From Pseudocercospora fijiensis CIRAD86 (Eukaryota > Ascomycota > Dothideomycetes > Mycosphaerellales > Mycosphaerellaceae): DNA of 64,000 nucleotides. Below, piece after piece: positions 1-9,742 of the stretch. The stretch is from contig NW_006921532.1 of NCBI RefSeq assembly GCF_000340215.1, positions 1,343,337 through 1,407,336 on the forward strand, written 5' to 3'. The notes under the pieces were generated by a model. It worked only from the letters and a program-made list of their open reading frames with translations. It searched no databases and had not been told where the DNA came from. Numbering within the stretch: the first letter of the stretch is position 1; the number at the start of each line of letters is the position of its first letter. The position numbers were made by a program, and so were the translations under genes.

Positions 1-387
1 AGAACGCGAAATGGCGAGGGCGAGGGCAAGTGTGTCGTCGCTTGCGGAACTGGAGAAGATGAATATGCAATCCGCCTTGGAGGAGCTGTTTTCACTTTCG
101 TATCACGAAGACCTACGGCCATTGAAAAGTACACGGCATACAGTGCACAACTGGCGAGGTTGGTTAATCACAAGTCATCGCATTAATGTCTAGGAAAATG
201 CTGCAAAGCTCTGCACGCGCATCATCAATCGCAGACTGCATTAGCCCAATTCACAGCAGTATCAAGTCCACGCTCATCCCATATTCACACAGGAATGCGC
301 ACTTTCTAATCCAGACAACGCCTCATATACATCCCTCAGCACCAGAACGCCAGTTCCCCTGTAGCACGTATCTCAACACCCGACCAT
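1..387. other. Left-edge intergenic sequence
   Basis: No supported gene. Only short open frames without recognisable protein features occur here. The right part becomes C-rich on the plus strand and runs into the 3' end of the minus-strand NHP2 gene, so it probably includes that gene's 3' UTR. Confidence 0.5.
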
Positions 388-1153
388 CTACACCTTGACA
401 TGCTGGCCAAGCTTGAGCGCCAGCTTATGCAACTCCTTGTAAGCCTCACCCCACTCCCCAGAATCCTCATCCTTCTTGCCGTCCTTCTTTCCTCCAGCGT
501 TGGGCATAAGCATAACCACACTAGTCGGTCTCTTCGTACTTCCAGCTGCTCCAAGCTCTGCTCGTGATGGGACATAGATGTAAGGAATGTTGTGGTCCTC
601 GCATAAGACTGGGATGTGAGAGATGACATCCATGGGAGAAATATCTGCTGCCAGAATCACGATGGCGTTCGGTAAGACGCCTGAACCGAGAGATGCTGGA
701 GTGGCTGGTGGAGATTTGCGGATGGATTTGACGCATTCTTTGACGCCGCGCTTGAGGGCTTTGTGTTTGGCGGCTTTTTTGACGCTCTTGAGGACCTGCG
801 CGGATAGAGAGTCAGATATAGAACGGCAGAATTTTTTGTGGTGGTCAGTAGCGTACCTTCTTCTGCGACTTTTCGTCCGCAAGCGGGTTTGCGAATGGCA
901 CGAGTGCAGTTACCGAGATTGCAGTTACAGCCTTCTTATCTCCATCCTCATTCGCATCTTCCACCTTCACCAATGTCTGACCATCCACATCCATAACCGA
1001 ATCATCCTCCACTGGAGCCGGGAGAGATTCTCTCTTGGACTTCTTTTCCTTCTTTACCTTTTTCGGTGCGCTTTCAACCTCAGCATCCTCGGCCTTGCGC
1101 TTCTTCTCTTTCTTCTCCTTCTTCACGGCGATCTCAGCTTCGGTCTTCGCCAT
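388..1153 (-). CDS. NHP2: H/ACA ribonucleoprotein subunit NHP2 (L7Ae family)
   Basis: Core protein of box H/ACA snoRNPs, which guide pseudouridylation and processing of rRNA in the nucleolus. Two exons: 1153-857 and 795-388, with a 61-nt GT-AG intron (856-796), giving 234 aa. The C-terminal ~135 residues are a typical L7Ae/Nhp2 fold: the RGVKECVKSIRK stretch, then VLPNAIVILAADISPMDVI and the conserved core CEDHNIPYIYVPSRAELG. The first ~80 residues are a Lys/Glu-rich extension (repeated KKEKK) that makes the protein longer than the roughly 155-aa yeast protein; it may carry nucleolar targeting (inference). The ATG at 1153 opens the Lys-rich exon. Past the last codons the sense strand is G-rich, preceded by a C-rich block, a pattern shared with other genes here. 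Confidence 0.93.
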
Positions 1154-1414
1154 GATTGCTGGTTATTGCTGTGTGCGTCGTGTGGGTGCTGTGCAATGGG
1201 TTTCAACTACGAAAAAATTAAATGTGCTAGCGGCTTCCGGGTCAGGGCAAGCGCGGACTTCGTCTTGTCTCGACTTTCAGCCGCCTGAGAAGTTCCAGAC
1301 GGCTCTGACCTCCTCTGCTTAACAACTTGGATGACGACGGAGTCGCATAGCCTAGTGCTCCTCTTGGACGATCGTGCCATAGTGTGTCACCTTCACTGAT
1401 TGGTAAGGAATATA
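1154..1414. promoter_or_regulatory. Divergent promoter, NHP2 / alpha-beta hydrolase
   Basis: A 261-bp spacer between two genes read outward. It must hold both 5' UTRs and core promoters. I saw no TATA box or repeated operator that I would defend. Confidence 0.45.
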
Positions 1415-2880
1415 ATGCCATCTCCTTCACCTTTTCTTAAGTCTCCCGGTCCAACCGCTGTGATGATCTCGTCACTTTGCTGCATCTTTGCCGCGCTGAT
1501 TGTGCTGTCGAAGGCATGCTTTGGAGTGTCCGCATTTGATCGAACCGAAGATATCACTCACAATGTCACGGAAACCTACGCAAGTCGAACCTATTTCTAC
1601 GTTGGCGGCCATTACGTGAATGCCACTCTACCGGGAGCCAACACCACAGGACAGTACATGGTCGGTCAAATCTACGTTGAGAAACTTCTGCCTCGAGAAA
1701 CCACAAAGCAATACCCAATCATCTTCATATCCGGCAATGGACAGACGTCGACAAATTTTCTGAACACACCTGACGGACGCGAAGGCTGGGCATCATATTT
1801 CCTGGGGCAGGGTTACGCTATATACCTCACGGATCAAAGCTCAAGAGGACGCTCGTTCTTTCTGCCAGGCGGCAGTGATCTCACAGCTTTTTCAACAGCG
1901 CAAGAAGAGTCGCTCTTCACTGCACCTGAGAAGCAGAAGCCACTACCTTACCCTCAAGCAGCTTTGCACACACAATGGCCCGGGGCTGGTCTTGCAGGCG
2001 ATCCTATCTTTGATGCCTTCTATGCGAGCCAGGTCCAGGCCTTGTCGAACGGAAAATTGCAAGTACTTTATAACAATGTCTCTTACAATGCTCTCTTGGA
2101 CAAGATCGGGCCTAGTTTCGTTATCACGCACTCACAGTCTGGACCGTACGGCTTCTCGCTTGCTGATACCAGGCCGGAGCTCGTCAGAGGTCTCATATCG
2201 TTGGAACCACAAGGTCCACCGATCGAGAATTGGAATGGACCGCCATTTGTAAGTTGTCCAGAGTTTCTCTACAGAATCATTCTTCCTCGTACAACATCAT
2301 GGCGACTTGCAAATTATTAATTCGTTTGGATTTGCGATCAATCTGTTCGCTTCAGCAAGGAACCGGCACACTTCCCATCGATGGGCTGAATTGAAGCAAT
2401 GTATCTACATCCTAGCTATGGCGGAGGCATCATATGAGAACATTCGAGTAACATGTCCCACAGCAATCTGGTTACAGCACTACCGGCGGCGCCCGCTCGT
2501 ACGGTCTGACTGCTGTACCGGTGCATTACGATCCCTCAGTCTCTAGCGCTGCCGAGTTGGACATCGAGCTAGTAGCAGCCAGAAACTCCAATTCGTCGAA
2601 ATGCTACAGACAAGTTGAACCAGCGCGGCAGCTTGTGAACATTGCCAAAGTGCCCAGCCTCCTTTTGACAAGCGAGTGTAGCTATCATACGGTATACGAC
2701 TACTGCACGGTCGAGTGGGCGAGACAGGCTGGAGTTAAGATGGACCATGTGCCGTTGGAGACGGTGGGAATTCATGGCAATGGCCATTTCTTATTTTTGG
2801 AGAAGAATAATCTGGAGATCGCAGCGAAAGTTGTCTCGCCGTGGCTCGAGAAGCTTGGGGTTTCGAACTCGACTTCGTAG
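1415..2880 (+). CDS. Secreted or membrane-anchored alpha/beta hydrolase (esterase/lipase-like)
   Basis: Two exons: 1415-2248 and 2464-2880, joined in phase 0 across a 215-nt intron (donor GTAAGT, acceptor CCCACAG), giving 416 aa. The N-terminus has a hydrophobic segment (about residues 18-44, including ISSLCCIFAALIVLS) that reads as a signal peptide or signal anchor. Several N-x-S/T sites follow. The nucleophile elbow is THSQSGPYG, with the serine at about residue 240. The C-terminal GIHGNGHFLF supplies a plausible catalytic histidine. Fungal proteins of this layout are annotated as alpha/beta-hydrolase or secreted lipase-like; the substrate is unknown. The start is the first ATG in frame; an internal ATG just before the hydrophobic core is an alternative. 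Confidence 0.82.
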
Positions 2881-3214
2881 ATCTTGCTCATATATCGACA
2901 GAATACTGTGTCGGATCTTTGTGGCGCGGTAGCTTTCTCGTGAATCCCTCCTCTCCTCTCATCAGCATATTGACGTCTCTCGCGCCCATTTCGCGATGGG
3001 ATATCGTGCGCAGCAACATCTTGGTTTGCTGCGCTGACCGTACGTGCCGCTTCCTTTCCCTCGAATGCTACCTCCAGGCTCGTTTCGACGTTTCCAATGC
3101 GCGATGATGGTAGTGAGAAGCAATGCCTCATCCATTCCACCCACTGACCATCGTCATTCCTGGCTCTCCGTCCACCACGTCTAATCCTCATACGCGTTGC
3201 TCGAAGCTATCCTC
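2881..3214. other. Convergent intergenic spacer
   Basis: 334 bp between two genes whose 3' ends face each other. It presumably holds both 3' UTRs. Open frames on the minus strand show no recognisable protein features. Confidence 0.45.
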
Positions 3215-3490
3215 TCAAAGCGCTTTCCTGATGTCTTTCGCTCTAGTCTCGACATAGAAGCCAGGATCTGGTCTTCGCAACTCTTTCATCTCCGTCTTGC
3301 TCAAAGGTGAGTCCACTTCCTGCACATCGACGAGCTCTTTGATTGCAAATATCTGTCCAGCGGCGTGTCTGGAGACTGGTTGGTATACTGTTGTCAAGCG
3401 CTTCTTGAGGCCGAGCGCGTAGAGGACTCCGGAAGTCTTTTTCGGTAGACCAATTGCTGAGCGCAGGAGCGTGATGCGGAAGTATGCCAT
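3215..3490 (-). CDS. MRPL33: Mitochondrial large-subunit ribosomal protein uL30m
   Basis: Structural protein of the mitochondrial 54S ribosomal subunit. Single exon, 91 aa, starting at the ATG at 3490. The N-terminus has the L30 signature: FRITLLRSAIGLPKKTSGVL, then LGLKKRLTTVYQPVS, where the first helix and strand of the uL30 fold lie. The length fits fungal MRPL33, which is only slightly longer than bacterial L30. The frame stays open upstream of the ATG but that sequence is not conserved-looking and is most likely 5' UTR. Its 5' end is 257 bp from SEC6 in a divergent arrangement. Confidence 0.9.
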   Translation of the reverse strand: MAYFRITLLRSAIGLPKKTSGVLYALGLKKRLTTVYQPVSRHAAGQIFAIKELVDVQEVDSPLSKTEMKELRRPDPGFYVETRAKDIRKAL

Positions 3491-3747
3491 ATTTGATCTG
3501 GGAGTGTAGGCTCTCTTGTGCGATTCGATGATGTCGTGGTGACTGCTGTCAGCGATCTCGATAGATTGTGTTGTCAATCGCAAATCATCGAAGGTCGAAG
3601 GAAGTTGCATGCGACATGTTCTCCACAAGCTCCGCCTCCACGGCGTCCACGCGCGACTCGACCACGGAGCCACCACCCAGCCGACCAGATCTCTCCATCC
3701 TACACACCCTGTGCTGACAAGCACAGAACGGCACAGCAACGGACACG
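3491..3747. promoter_or_regulatory. Divergent promoter, MRPL33 / SEC6
   Basis: A 257-bp spacer between two housekeeping genes read outward, including both 5' UTRs. No specific element recognised. Confidence 0.45.
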
Positions 3748-6048
3748 ATGAACGATGGCGCGCTGGAAGATACGACGTCGAAGCTTGCGGAGCTGCTCAA
3801 GAATCCCGACGACCTGGACAAGTTGCCATCACTGCGCAGCGAGTTTACGCGCAAGAAAGCAGCCATTGACGGCCAGCTCAAGCATGGTCTGAAGGAACAA
3901 CTCGAGATCACGCAAAATGGCATGGCCAGTATCAACGACGGCCACAAGATTGTCGCCTTGATCAAAGACGAGATGATGAAGATAGACAAGCTTTGTGCGG
4001 AAGCCCAAGGCATGATCGAGGACTTCCCAGAGATCAATAGGATGAGCATAATGCAGCGCAACTTTGCGGCTGTGGAGAGTATTAAGGCCAATATCAATAC
4101 TTTTGGAGATCAATTGACCGACCTGGAAGCTTTGCTGAAGGAGGACGATGAAGATCTCGAGGCTCAGCCCAACTTGTTAGCTGTGCATTCTGGCTTGAGC
4201 TCGTTGCGGGATGTGAGGGAGCAGGCGATGGAGCAAGTAAAGGGAAGTGCGGACGCAGAAACAGGCCAGGAGCTGATTGAGAATCTCCATCTCGAGTCTG
4301 GTGTCACACTGCGAGACTACTTTACCAAACTGGAAGATGTGATCGAATGGTTTGATGAGCATGTGGGTCAGGCTTGTATGAACCTGATTCAGCTCGTCCA
4401 GACTGGCAACAATGGACTGGTCGTGCGTCTTGGACTTGTGATCGAAGAAGAGGAGAAGAAAGATCGGCAAACCAAGGCCCTGCAAGACGCTCAGCGAGAA
4501 TTCAAGGATGTTGCGCAGCGATTCAAGAGCATTAATGTTGGTCAACGAGAGCTGCGCGGCTACAAGAAGAAATTTCTAGAGGCGATCGCATACAACGCCC
4601 AGCTACAATTCGCACAAGTCAAAGAGTCATTTGATGGTGATCCGGAGAAGCTCGAGAAGTCAGTTAGGTGGTACTTCAACGATCTCAACACCGTCAAGCT
4701 TGGTATGCAGGACCTATTGCCAAAGAAGTGGAAAATCTTCAAGACCTACGTCGATATATATCACAAACAGATGCACGACTTCCTGGTTGAGCAACTGGAT
4801 GACAAGGATATTACTCCGGTACATATGCTTGCCATCCTCAACTGGGTGGAGAAATATCACGGCAAGATGTCCAAGCTTGGCGTGAAACAAGCACAGCTTA
4901 AGCCGCATGTCCTTGATGAGCGCGAGAGTGAGATAGTCCGCGACTACCGCAATCTTATCACGAGAGCGGTCGAAGAATGGATGGATCGGATGGCAGCTAC
5001 CGATAGAAAACAGTTCCTCTCCAGGGCAGAAGGCAGTCTCGATCAGGATTCCAACAATCAACTCCACACAAAGACACTCGGAGATATGTGGAGAATGTTG
5101 GGCGAACAGCTTTCGGTTGCCGAGGGCTCCCATCGTCCTGACGTGGTAGAAGGCGTTGTAGATGCAATGATGCGCGCTCTCAAAGGCAGACAACAAATGT
5201 GGGAAAGGCTCATCGACGACGAATATCGCAAACTCGAGAACACGGCAGATCCGGCCACACTAGAAGGTATCAGCAGCATGCAAGAATGGTTCGTCGCCAT
5301 CGCCAACGACCAAATCGCCATCATCGACGACGACGCAGACAACGGCACAATCTCCTTCCTCTCCCGCTTCCGACAAGACTACGAACAACTCGTCACACCA
5401 GCTTACATCGTAACCTCAAACGCCGAAATCGAAACCCTCACCAACGGCTACGTCGATCTCGCAACACATTGCATGTCCCTCTTCGCAGCAGTCATCTTCG
5501 CCACAGACATCAAACCCGTCCTCGTCGAATTCTTCACAAATTCCTGGTACTCGAAAAAAACCATGGCATCCATCACCACCACTTTCGAAGACTACCTCAA
5601 AGACTTCACCGACATCCTCCACCCAGCCCTCCAAAACATCTTCATCGAAGAACTCTCCGACGCCTTACTAGTGCGCTACCTCGAATGCGTAAAAAACAAA
5701 GGCGTCAAATTCCGCCGCCAAGACCCTTTCACCGACAAAATCAAAGACGACGTCCTGACCGTCTTTAATTTTTTCGGACAGTTCGGTGATGCGTTTGATC
5801 TCATCAAGGATAAATGGAGGGCTGTGAACGCTTTTGGGAATTTGTTGGCTGCGGATAAAGGGCCGGGTGTGGTGGAAGCTTTTGTGAGTATGAAGCAGCA
5901 GTATTGGGATGTGCAAATTGGTTGGGTTGAGTCGGTTTTGAGGGCTCGGGATGATTTTGATCGGAGTATGTTGAGTAGTGTTAAGAGTGCGGCTGCCGGG
6001 TTGAATGTTGAGAGGGGGTTGGAGACGGTTATGAGTAAGGTTAAGTGA
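3748..6048 (+). CDS. SEC6: Exocyst complex component Sec6
   Basis: Subunit of the octameric exocyst, which tethers secretory vesicles to the plasma membrane at hyphal tips and septa. Intronless, 766 aa, a usual length for fungal Sec6. The N-terminal ~130 residues are helical and coiled-coil-like; the central and C-terminal parts form the Sec6 helical bundles, recognisable from segments such as VRWYFNDLNTVKLGMQDLLP and ILNWVEKYHGKMSKLG. Odd: base use changes abruptly near base 5762. Over 5521-5580 I count 7 G and 20 C; over 5881-5940, 22 G and 4 C. Codons ending in C give way to codons ending in G or T while the protein reads normally. The gene is convergent with the GGPP synthase, 461 bp away. 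Confidence 0.95.
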   Translation: MNDGALEDTTSKLAELLKNPDDLDKLPSLRSEFTRKKAAIDGQLKHGLKEQLEITQNGMASINDGHKIVALIKDEMMKIDKLCAEAQGMIEDFPEINRMSIMQRNFAAVESIKANINTFGDQLTDLEALLKEDDEDLEAQPNLLAVHSGLSSLRDVREQAMEQVKGSADAETGQELIENLHLESGVTLRDYFTKLEDVIEWFDEHVGQACMNLIQLVQTGNNGLVVRLGLVIEEEEKKDRQTKALQDAQREFKDVAQRFKSINVGQRELRGYKKKFLEAIAYNAQLQFAQVKESFDGDPEKLEKSVRWYFNDLNTVKLGMQDLLPKKWKIFKTYVDIYHKQMHDFLVEQLDDKDITPVHMLAILNWVEKYHGKMSKLGVKQAQLKPHVLDERESEIVRDYRNLITRAVEEWMDRMAATDRKQFLSRAEGSLDQDSNNQLHTKTLGDMWRMLGEQLSVAEGSHRPDVVEGVVDAMMRALKGRQQMWERLIDDEYRKLENTADPATLEGISSMQEWFVAIANDQIAIIDDDADNGTISFLSRFRQDYEQLVTPAYIVTSNAEIETLTNGYVDLATHCMSLFAAVIFATDIKPVLVEFFTNSWYSKKTMASITTTFEDYLKDFTDILHPALQNIFIEELSDALLVRYLECVKNKGVKFRRQDPFTDKIKDDVLTVFNFFGQFGDAFDLIKDKWRAVNAFGNLLAADKGPGVVEAFVSMKQQYWDVQIGWVESVLRARDDFDRSMLSSVKSAAAGLNVERGLETVMSKVK

Positions 6049-6509
6049 AAGGGATGGATGAGAAGTGTGATGTGATGATTGTTTGGGAGCGAGGTGTTCT
6101 GGGACGAAAGAGTGATACCCTTGATTTGACATGTAAAATATTCAATGCTGGAGGTAATGCCATAAGTGGCGAGAAGAAGGGAGGCGGAGAAGATTGGTCT
6201 TTGTAGAAAGTAGGCCTTTATGAGAGGTCAATCGTCTCCAATGGCATTACTACTGCTATACATTCTCAAAAGAATCGTTCGTTCAGAAGAGCGTGCTCGC
6301 TCAAAGGCTTTTCAGTCATATCACTCATCACATCACACACACAAACACAACGACCATGACCACAGCTCTTCATCAGATTCAAAGGGGGTATCCACCTTAC
6401 ACTCAAATCCTGCATAGCTTGCTCAAGTGCAGCACGAAATAGAAACCTTGCCATCCATCGTCCAGCACAAATTCCCACCAATTTTCATTCTTCACAGCCG
6501 AAGGCAAAT
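6049..6509. other. Convergent spacer SEC6 / GGPP synthase
   Basis: 461 bp of facing 3' UTRs. The first part continues the G-rich composition of the SEC6 tail; the second part is C-rich, which is the G-rich sense side of the minus-strand neighbour. A CA-rich run (cacacacaaacacaac) lies near 6330. No gene seen. Confidence 0.5.
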
Positions 6510-8081
6510 TTACGCCGAATGACTCGCTCGCGAATGCTTATCCACACGCAATCTCTCCAAAATCCTCTTCACAGCCTCGCCTCTCCCCCGCCCTCCATCA
6601 ACCTCATCCACCAGGCTCAAGGCCTTCTTCGTCAAACCCCTCAAGACTCGCCTCGAATACGAAAAGCTGCCGCAGCGTTCCATATACGCCACCGCATACT
6701 TTTTGACGTCGTCATCTTGCGTCTTTTGTTTGAGGATATTGATCAGAACCAGATTCGATGGGTCGGATCGGATGGCATGGATTACTGGGAAACTGAATTT
6801 GCCTTCGGTCAGATCTTCGCATAGGCCTTTGTTTTGTGTGTAGATTGTGTCGCTGAGGTTTTTGTAGTCGTCGAGGATTTGGAAGAGGAGGCCCATGGTG
6901 TTTACCAGTGGGATGTAATCCACGGGAGCGTGAGGTCTCGAGGTTGAGGAGGTGCTTGCTGGTGCAGCATTCTGCTTGGGAGATTCGGCGCACATTAATT
7001 TGATGGCTAATCGGAAAAGGCCTCCGGTTTTGTTGCCTACCATTTCCAGGTAGTCGTCTTCTGTCGGACATGTCAAGGTGTCCCGCCAGAAAAGGTCCAT
7101 GCCTTGGCCTCGATGTAGGTTCAGAAGTTCCTCGGTATATATACGGAGGACTTCGGGGTTGTTCAATGTGAGCAGTTCTTTCAGCGCGCAGAAATAGACG
7201 TAATTGGCACTATTAATCGTTTGCGCCGTTCCAAAGATGATGTGTGCAACGGGTACGCCGCGCCGCAGTTGACTGCTGTCCTCAACATCATCGATCAATA
7301 GCGAAGCCGTGTGCAGCATAGCGACGACTCGCGTGATGACCTGGAGCGAGGCGGGCGGGACTTGCAGCCATTCGTTAAAAGCACTGATCATCTGTGAGCG
7401 GATGTCCTTGCCCGGGTGTGATTCCAGATAGACAAAAGGTCCCTTCAGAATATTCTCTTTCTCCGTGCTCCAGCTCGTGTTGTGGCCGTTGATCAGGTCT
7501 TGGCCGATGGGCGGCGAGTTCTTGAGGTCGGACATGGATGAAGGACTATGCGCAAGCCGGTGATGCTTGCCCTGTGCCATCCACTCACGCTCGTCAAATT
7601 CGGCCAAACGACCAAGACTGCGATTTTTCCTGAGCGACTTCTTGGTGCTGCCTGGACTAGGCGTGTGCTCGGAGTTGTGTGAGACGGCGTTGCTGCTCGA
7701 GGTGCGAGTGGGTATGGCCGCTGGGTTGATGGAGACGGAGGCGGGGGAGGCGTAGTCGGCGGCGGTGGTGGTATGAGTAGCGGCGCTTGGGGAAGATCTA
7801 GTTGTCGCCGTCGTCGTCGATGATGTCGCTGCGGAGTACATCTGCTCTACGACACGGCTGGCGCGGGCAGGGAGGGGGATGGCCAGGGCGAGGGCGCCGG
7901 ATGTCGCGGAGGGTCTCTTCGGCGTCAGCGGTGGATACAGCGAGTATTTGGTGCGTGTGGGCTCGATCCGGTCTTCGACATTATTGTTGGTACTGCCGGC
8001 GAGTGTAGCGCTGCTGCTGGAGAAGCTCGAAGCTATGGTGGCCACGGGAGCAGCAATAGCCTTCTCGGTAGACACCTGCAT
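6510..8081 (-). CDS. Geranylgeranyl diphosphate synthase (polyprenyl synthetase)
   Basis: Condenses farnesyl and isopentenyl diphosphate to GGPP, the precursor of carotenoids, diterpenes and prenyl groups on proteins. Intronless, 523 aa from the ATG at 8081. The first aspartate-rich motif DDVED is at about residues 264-268 and the second, DDYKN, at about 404-408; also visible are the [22 protein letters not shown] and [11 protein letters not shown] segments. Odd: about 200 N-terminal residues are Ser/Thr/Ala-rich and disordered-looking (runs such as TSSTTTATT), making it longer than typical fungal GGPPS of about 350-430 aa. A shorter product starting at an internal Met is possible. No terpene-cluster genes adjoin it, so a primary-metabolism role is likelier. 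Confidence 0.9.
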   Translation of the reverse strand: MQVSTEKAIAAPVATIASSFSSSSATLAGSTNNNVEDRIEPTRTKYSLYPPLTPKRPSATSGALALAIPLPARASRVVEQMYSAATSSTTTATTRSSPSAATHTTTAADYASPASVSINPAAIPTRTSSSNAVSHNSEHTPSPGSTKKSLRKNRSLGRLAEFDEREWMAQGKHHRLAHSPSSMSDLKNSPPIGQDLINGHNTSWSTEKENILKGPFVYLESHPGKDIRSQMISAFNEWLQVPPASLQVITRVVAMLHTASLLIDDVEDSSQLRRGVPVAHIIFGTAQTINSANYVYFCALKELLTLNNPEVLRIYTEELLNLHRGQGMDLFWRDTLTCPTEDDYLEMVGNKTGGLFRLAIKLMCAESPKQNAAPASTSSTSRPHAPVDYIPLVNTMGLLFQILDDYKNLSDTIYTQNKGLCEDLTEGKFSFPVIHAIRSDPSNLVLINILKQKTQDDDVKKYAVAYMERCGSFSYSRRVLRGLTKKALSLVDEVDGGRGRGEAVKRILERLRVDKHSRASHSA

Positions 8082-8980
8082 CGTTCCTTGGTGCTTGCTC
8101 GCTTGCCTTGCGTGTGCCTGTGCGTGCCCTGGCAGCAAGGCAGCGAGTCAACGGGATCACACGCAGGTTGAGCAGTGAGCAATAATAATGGATAGCAACA
8201 ACCTCAGAGACCACAGCGGCACATAATATCCAGACGGCTCACAGCTCTCCGCCAGGCACACGCCGTATATGCATCGTGCAGCCAAGGTCATGCCGACCAT
8301 TTTCGCTGCTCGTGAGCATCAAGCTTCAATACACCTGCTGCAAAATGTTCATCCTTCACCATGCAATGCAGCCTGAGGTGATCAGAGCCAGAGGCGCCCA
8401 CTGTTTGATGGGCGCCGCGGCCCAACGGGCTCTTGCTCTGGCTCTGCGCCAACCGTTGACATAGTTCGATCGCAACTACTACTACAGGGTGTCAACTGCA
8501 TACAGCAAGCCGATCGGAGACCAGATCGCGGATCGTGCCTCTTCCCCTTTGGATGTTCGGAATCTTCGGTGGCTAGGTGAAAGTGAATTTGAATTCGGAA
8601 CAGATCTTGCTATATCTATTATCTAGGCCGCGGAAAGGACGCGCTACAGTATAAAGCGGCTTCTGGTATGCAGGTGACACCCTATAGCGGACGTCGTGTC
8701 AGACTCGTTCCTGCGTAGGCGTGCATCGTGCATCGTCCATCGCACCTCAGAAATAATAATGGCCTGCCCGGCGTCCGCGGTGACGATTCTTCACACTTGC
8801 CTTGGCCGATGATGAGGGGTAGAAACACCGACAGGGAAGGGGGATTTGGTCTGAAAATTCTGAAGAATACATAAAGTATCGTTCAAGCCCTGCAGTGCTT
8901 GTGCTAATCGAGCGGAGCGACGGAGTAGCGCCTAAGAACAGCTTGCGGAAGAGGAAGAGGCCGGCATAGGGGTGTCGCAT
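8082..8980. promoter_or_regulatory. Upstream region of GGPP synthase
   Basis: About 900 bp 5' of the GGPP synthase without a supported gene. It contains the three-armed inverted repeat at 8383-8446 and, near 8715-8745, a short repetitive stretch with catcgtgcatcgtccatcg. The right part borders the A/T-rich repeat relic. Confidence 0.45.
8383..8446. repeat. Three-armed inverted repeat (possible folded RNA or cruciform)
   Basis: An 11-bp perfect outer stem (CAGAGCCAGAG at 8383-8393 with CTCTGGCTCTG at 8436-8446) encloses two inner hairpins. One is GCGCCCA/TGGGCGC (8394-8400 with 8409-8415, 8-nt loop). The other is GCCC/GGGC (8420-8423 with 8427-8430, loop AAC). Together they would form a three-way junction. 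It does not match a tRNA: there is no T-loop GTTCGAATC-like box. Function unknown. Confidence 0.6.
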
Positions 8981-9012
8981 AGTGCTATTATCGTATAGTA
9001 CTATTGTCGTAT
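8981..9012. repeat. Tandem duplication, 16-bp unit
   Basis: Two adjacent copies, AGTGCTATTATCGTAT (8981-8996) and AGTACTATTGTCGTAT (8997-9012), differ at two positions, both G/A transitions. It abuts the left end of the inverted-repeat element. Confidence 0.75.
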
Positions 9013-9405
9013 AACATTTTAGACCGGCATTCCGCTGCGACTAGCTTTCCGCTATCCTACCTAAGGCACGATCTTAGCAACTTGCTAAGATATAAATTAG
9101 GTATAGCGCTATTAAAATTCGCTTAACGCCGTACGGCTATTAGACGATAGTAGGAGAACTTAAATCTATAGACTATAGAGCGGAAGCAAGATAGAAGAAA
9201 GCGATAACGAGCTTAGATTTCGAAGTTTTTAAGATAAGTAATTATATTAGGCGACAATTCTTACTATTTATAGATATAGAAGTATAGTATATAGAACTAA
9301 CTCGATTTGTTTTATCGTATTATAGATATAACGTTCTTACTAAGATCGTACCTTAGGTAGGATAGCGGAATACCGGTCGTAGCGGGATACTAGTCTAATA
9401 TATTA
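9012..9405. mobile_element. Decayed inverted-repeat element (MITE-like DNA transposon relic)
   Basis: About 394 bp bounded by long imperfect terminal inverted repeats of about 65-70 bp. The core TTCCGCTATCCTACCTAAGG at about 9047-9066 recurs inverted at about 9352-9371. Matching flanks extend outwards on both sides to TTAGAC and TAA, and inwards to ACGATCTTAG. Most mismatches between the arms are C/T or G/A transitions, as expected after repeat-induced point mutation. The interior is A/T-rich and encodes nothing recognisable. Trinucleotide GTA flanks both ends and could be a target-site duplication, but that is weak. No transposase is present, so family assignment is not possible. Confidence 0.75.
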
Positions 9406-9742
9406 GTAGAGATATTAGATATAATATTACAAGCTTCGTATATACGGTAATATTACGGTATATACGGCCGTTCTAAGGTCCCTCCTTATAAATACGGCGG
9501 TTATTATAGCCGGATATAGCGGATAACTATACCGGAGGGTAGATGCAATATAAGAGAGCCGCGCCTGAAACAAATTCGTACCGACTCGATACCGCCTTTC
9601 TACCGAACCTCGACCCTTGTTCAATTGATATATCACGCATTCTTCCTGCTCTCGGTGTCTAGATGTGCCCGGAAAAGCACAAGTTTCCCATTCCAAACGC
9701 CTTGCCATGCTGACTGAGATCTATGTCTATCATCAAGAACAT
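9406..9742. repeat. A/T-rich repeat-derived spacer with palindrome
   Basis: Continues the A/T-rich composition of the element to its left. It contains a near-perfect 30-bp palindrome at 9437-9466 (28 of 30 positions symmetric, centred on GTAATATTAC), and a CCCTCC/GGAGGG pair bracketing about 60 bp near 9480-9540. No gene is visible until the MFS fragment begins. Confidence 0.55.

Noticed and set aside
623..1288. A 221-codon plus-strand open frame
   Set aside because: It is antisense to NHP2, whose exons and intron are clear; the Leu/Ser-rich product is a shadow of Lys-rich codons.
2249..2477. Intron acceptor at TTACAG (2477) for the hydrolase gene
   Set aside because: It breaks the frame; the acceptor at 2463 keeps phase and gives a sensible join.
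8383..8446. Hairpin considered as a tRNA or rho-independent terminator
   Set aside because: No tRNA boxes or 3' T-run, and bacterial-type terminators do not apply to a fungal nuclear genome.
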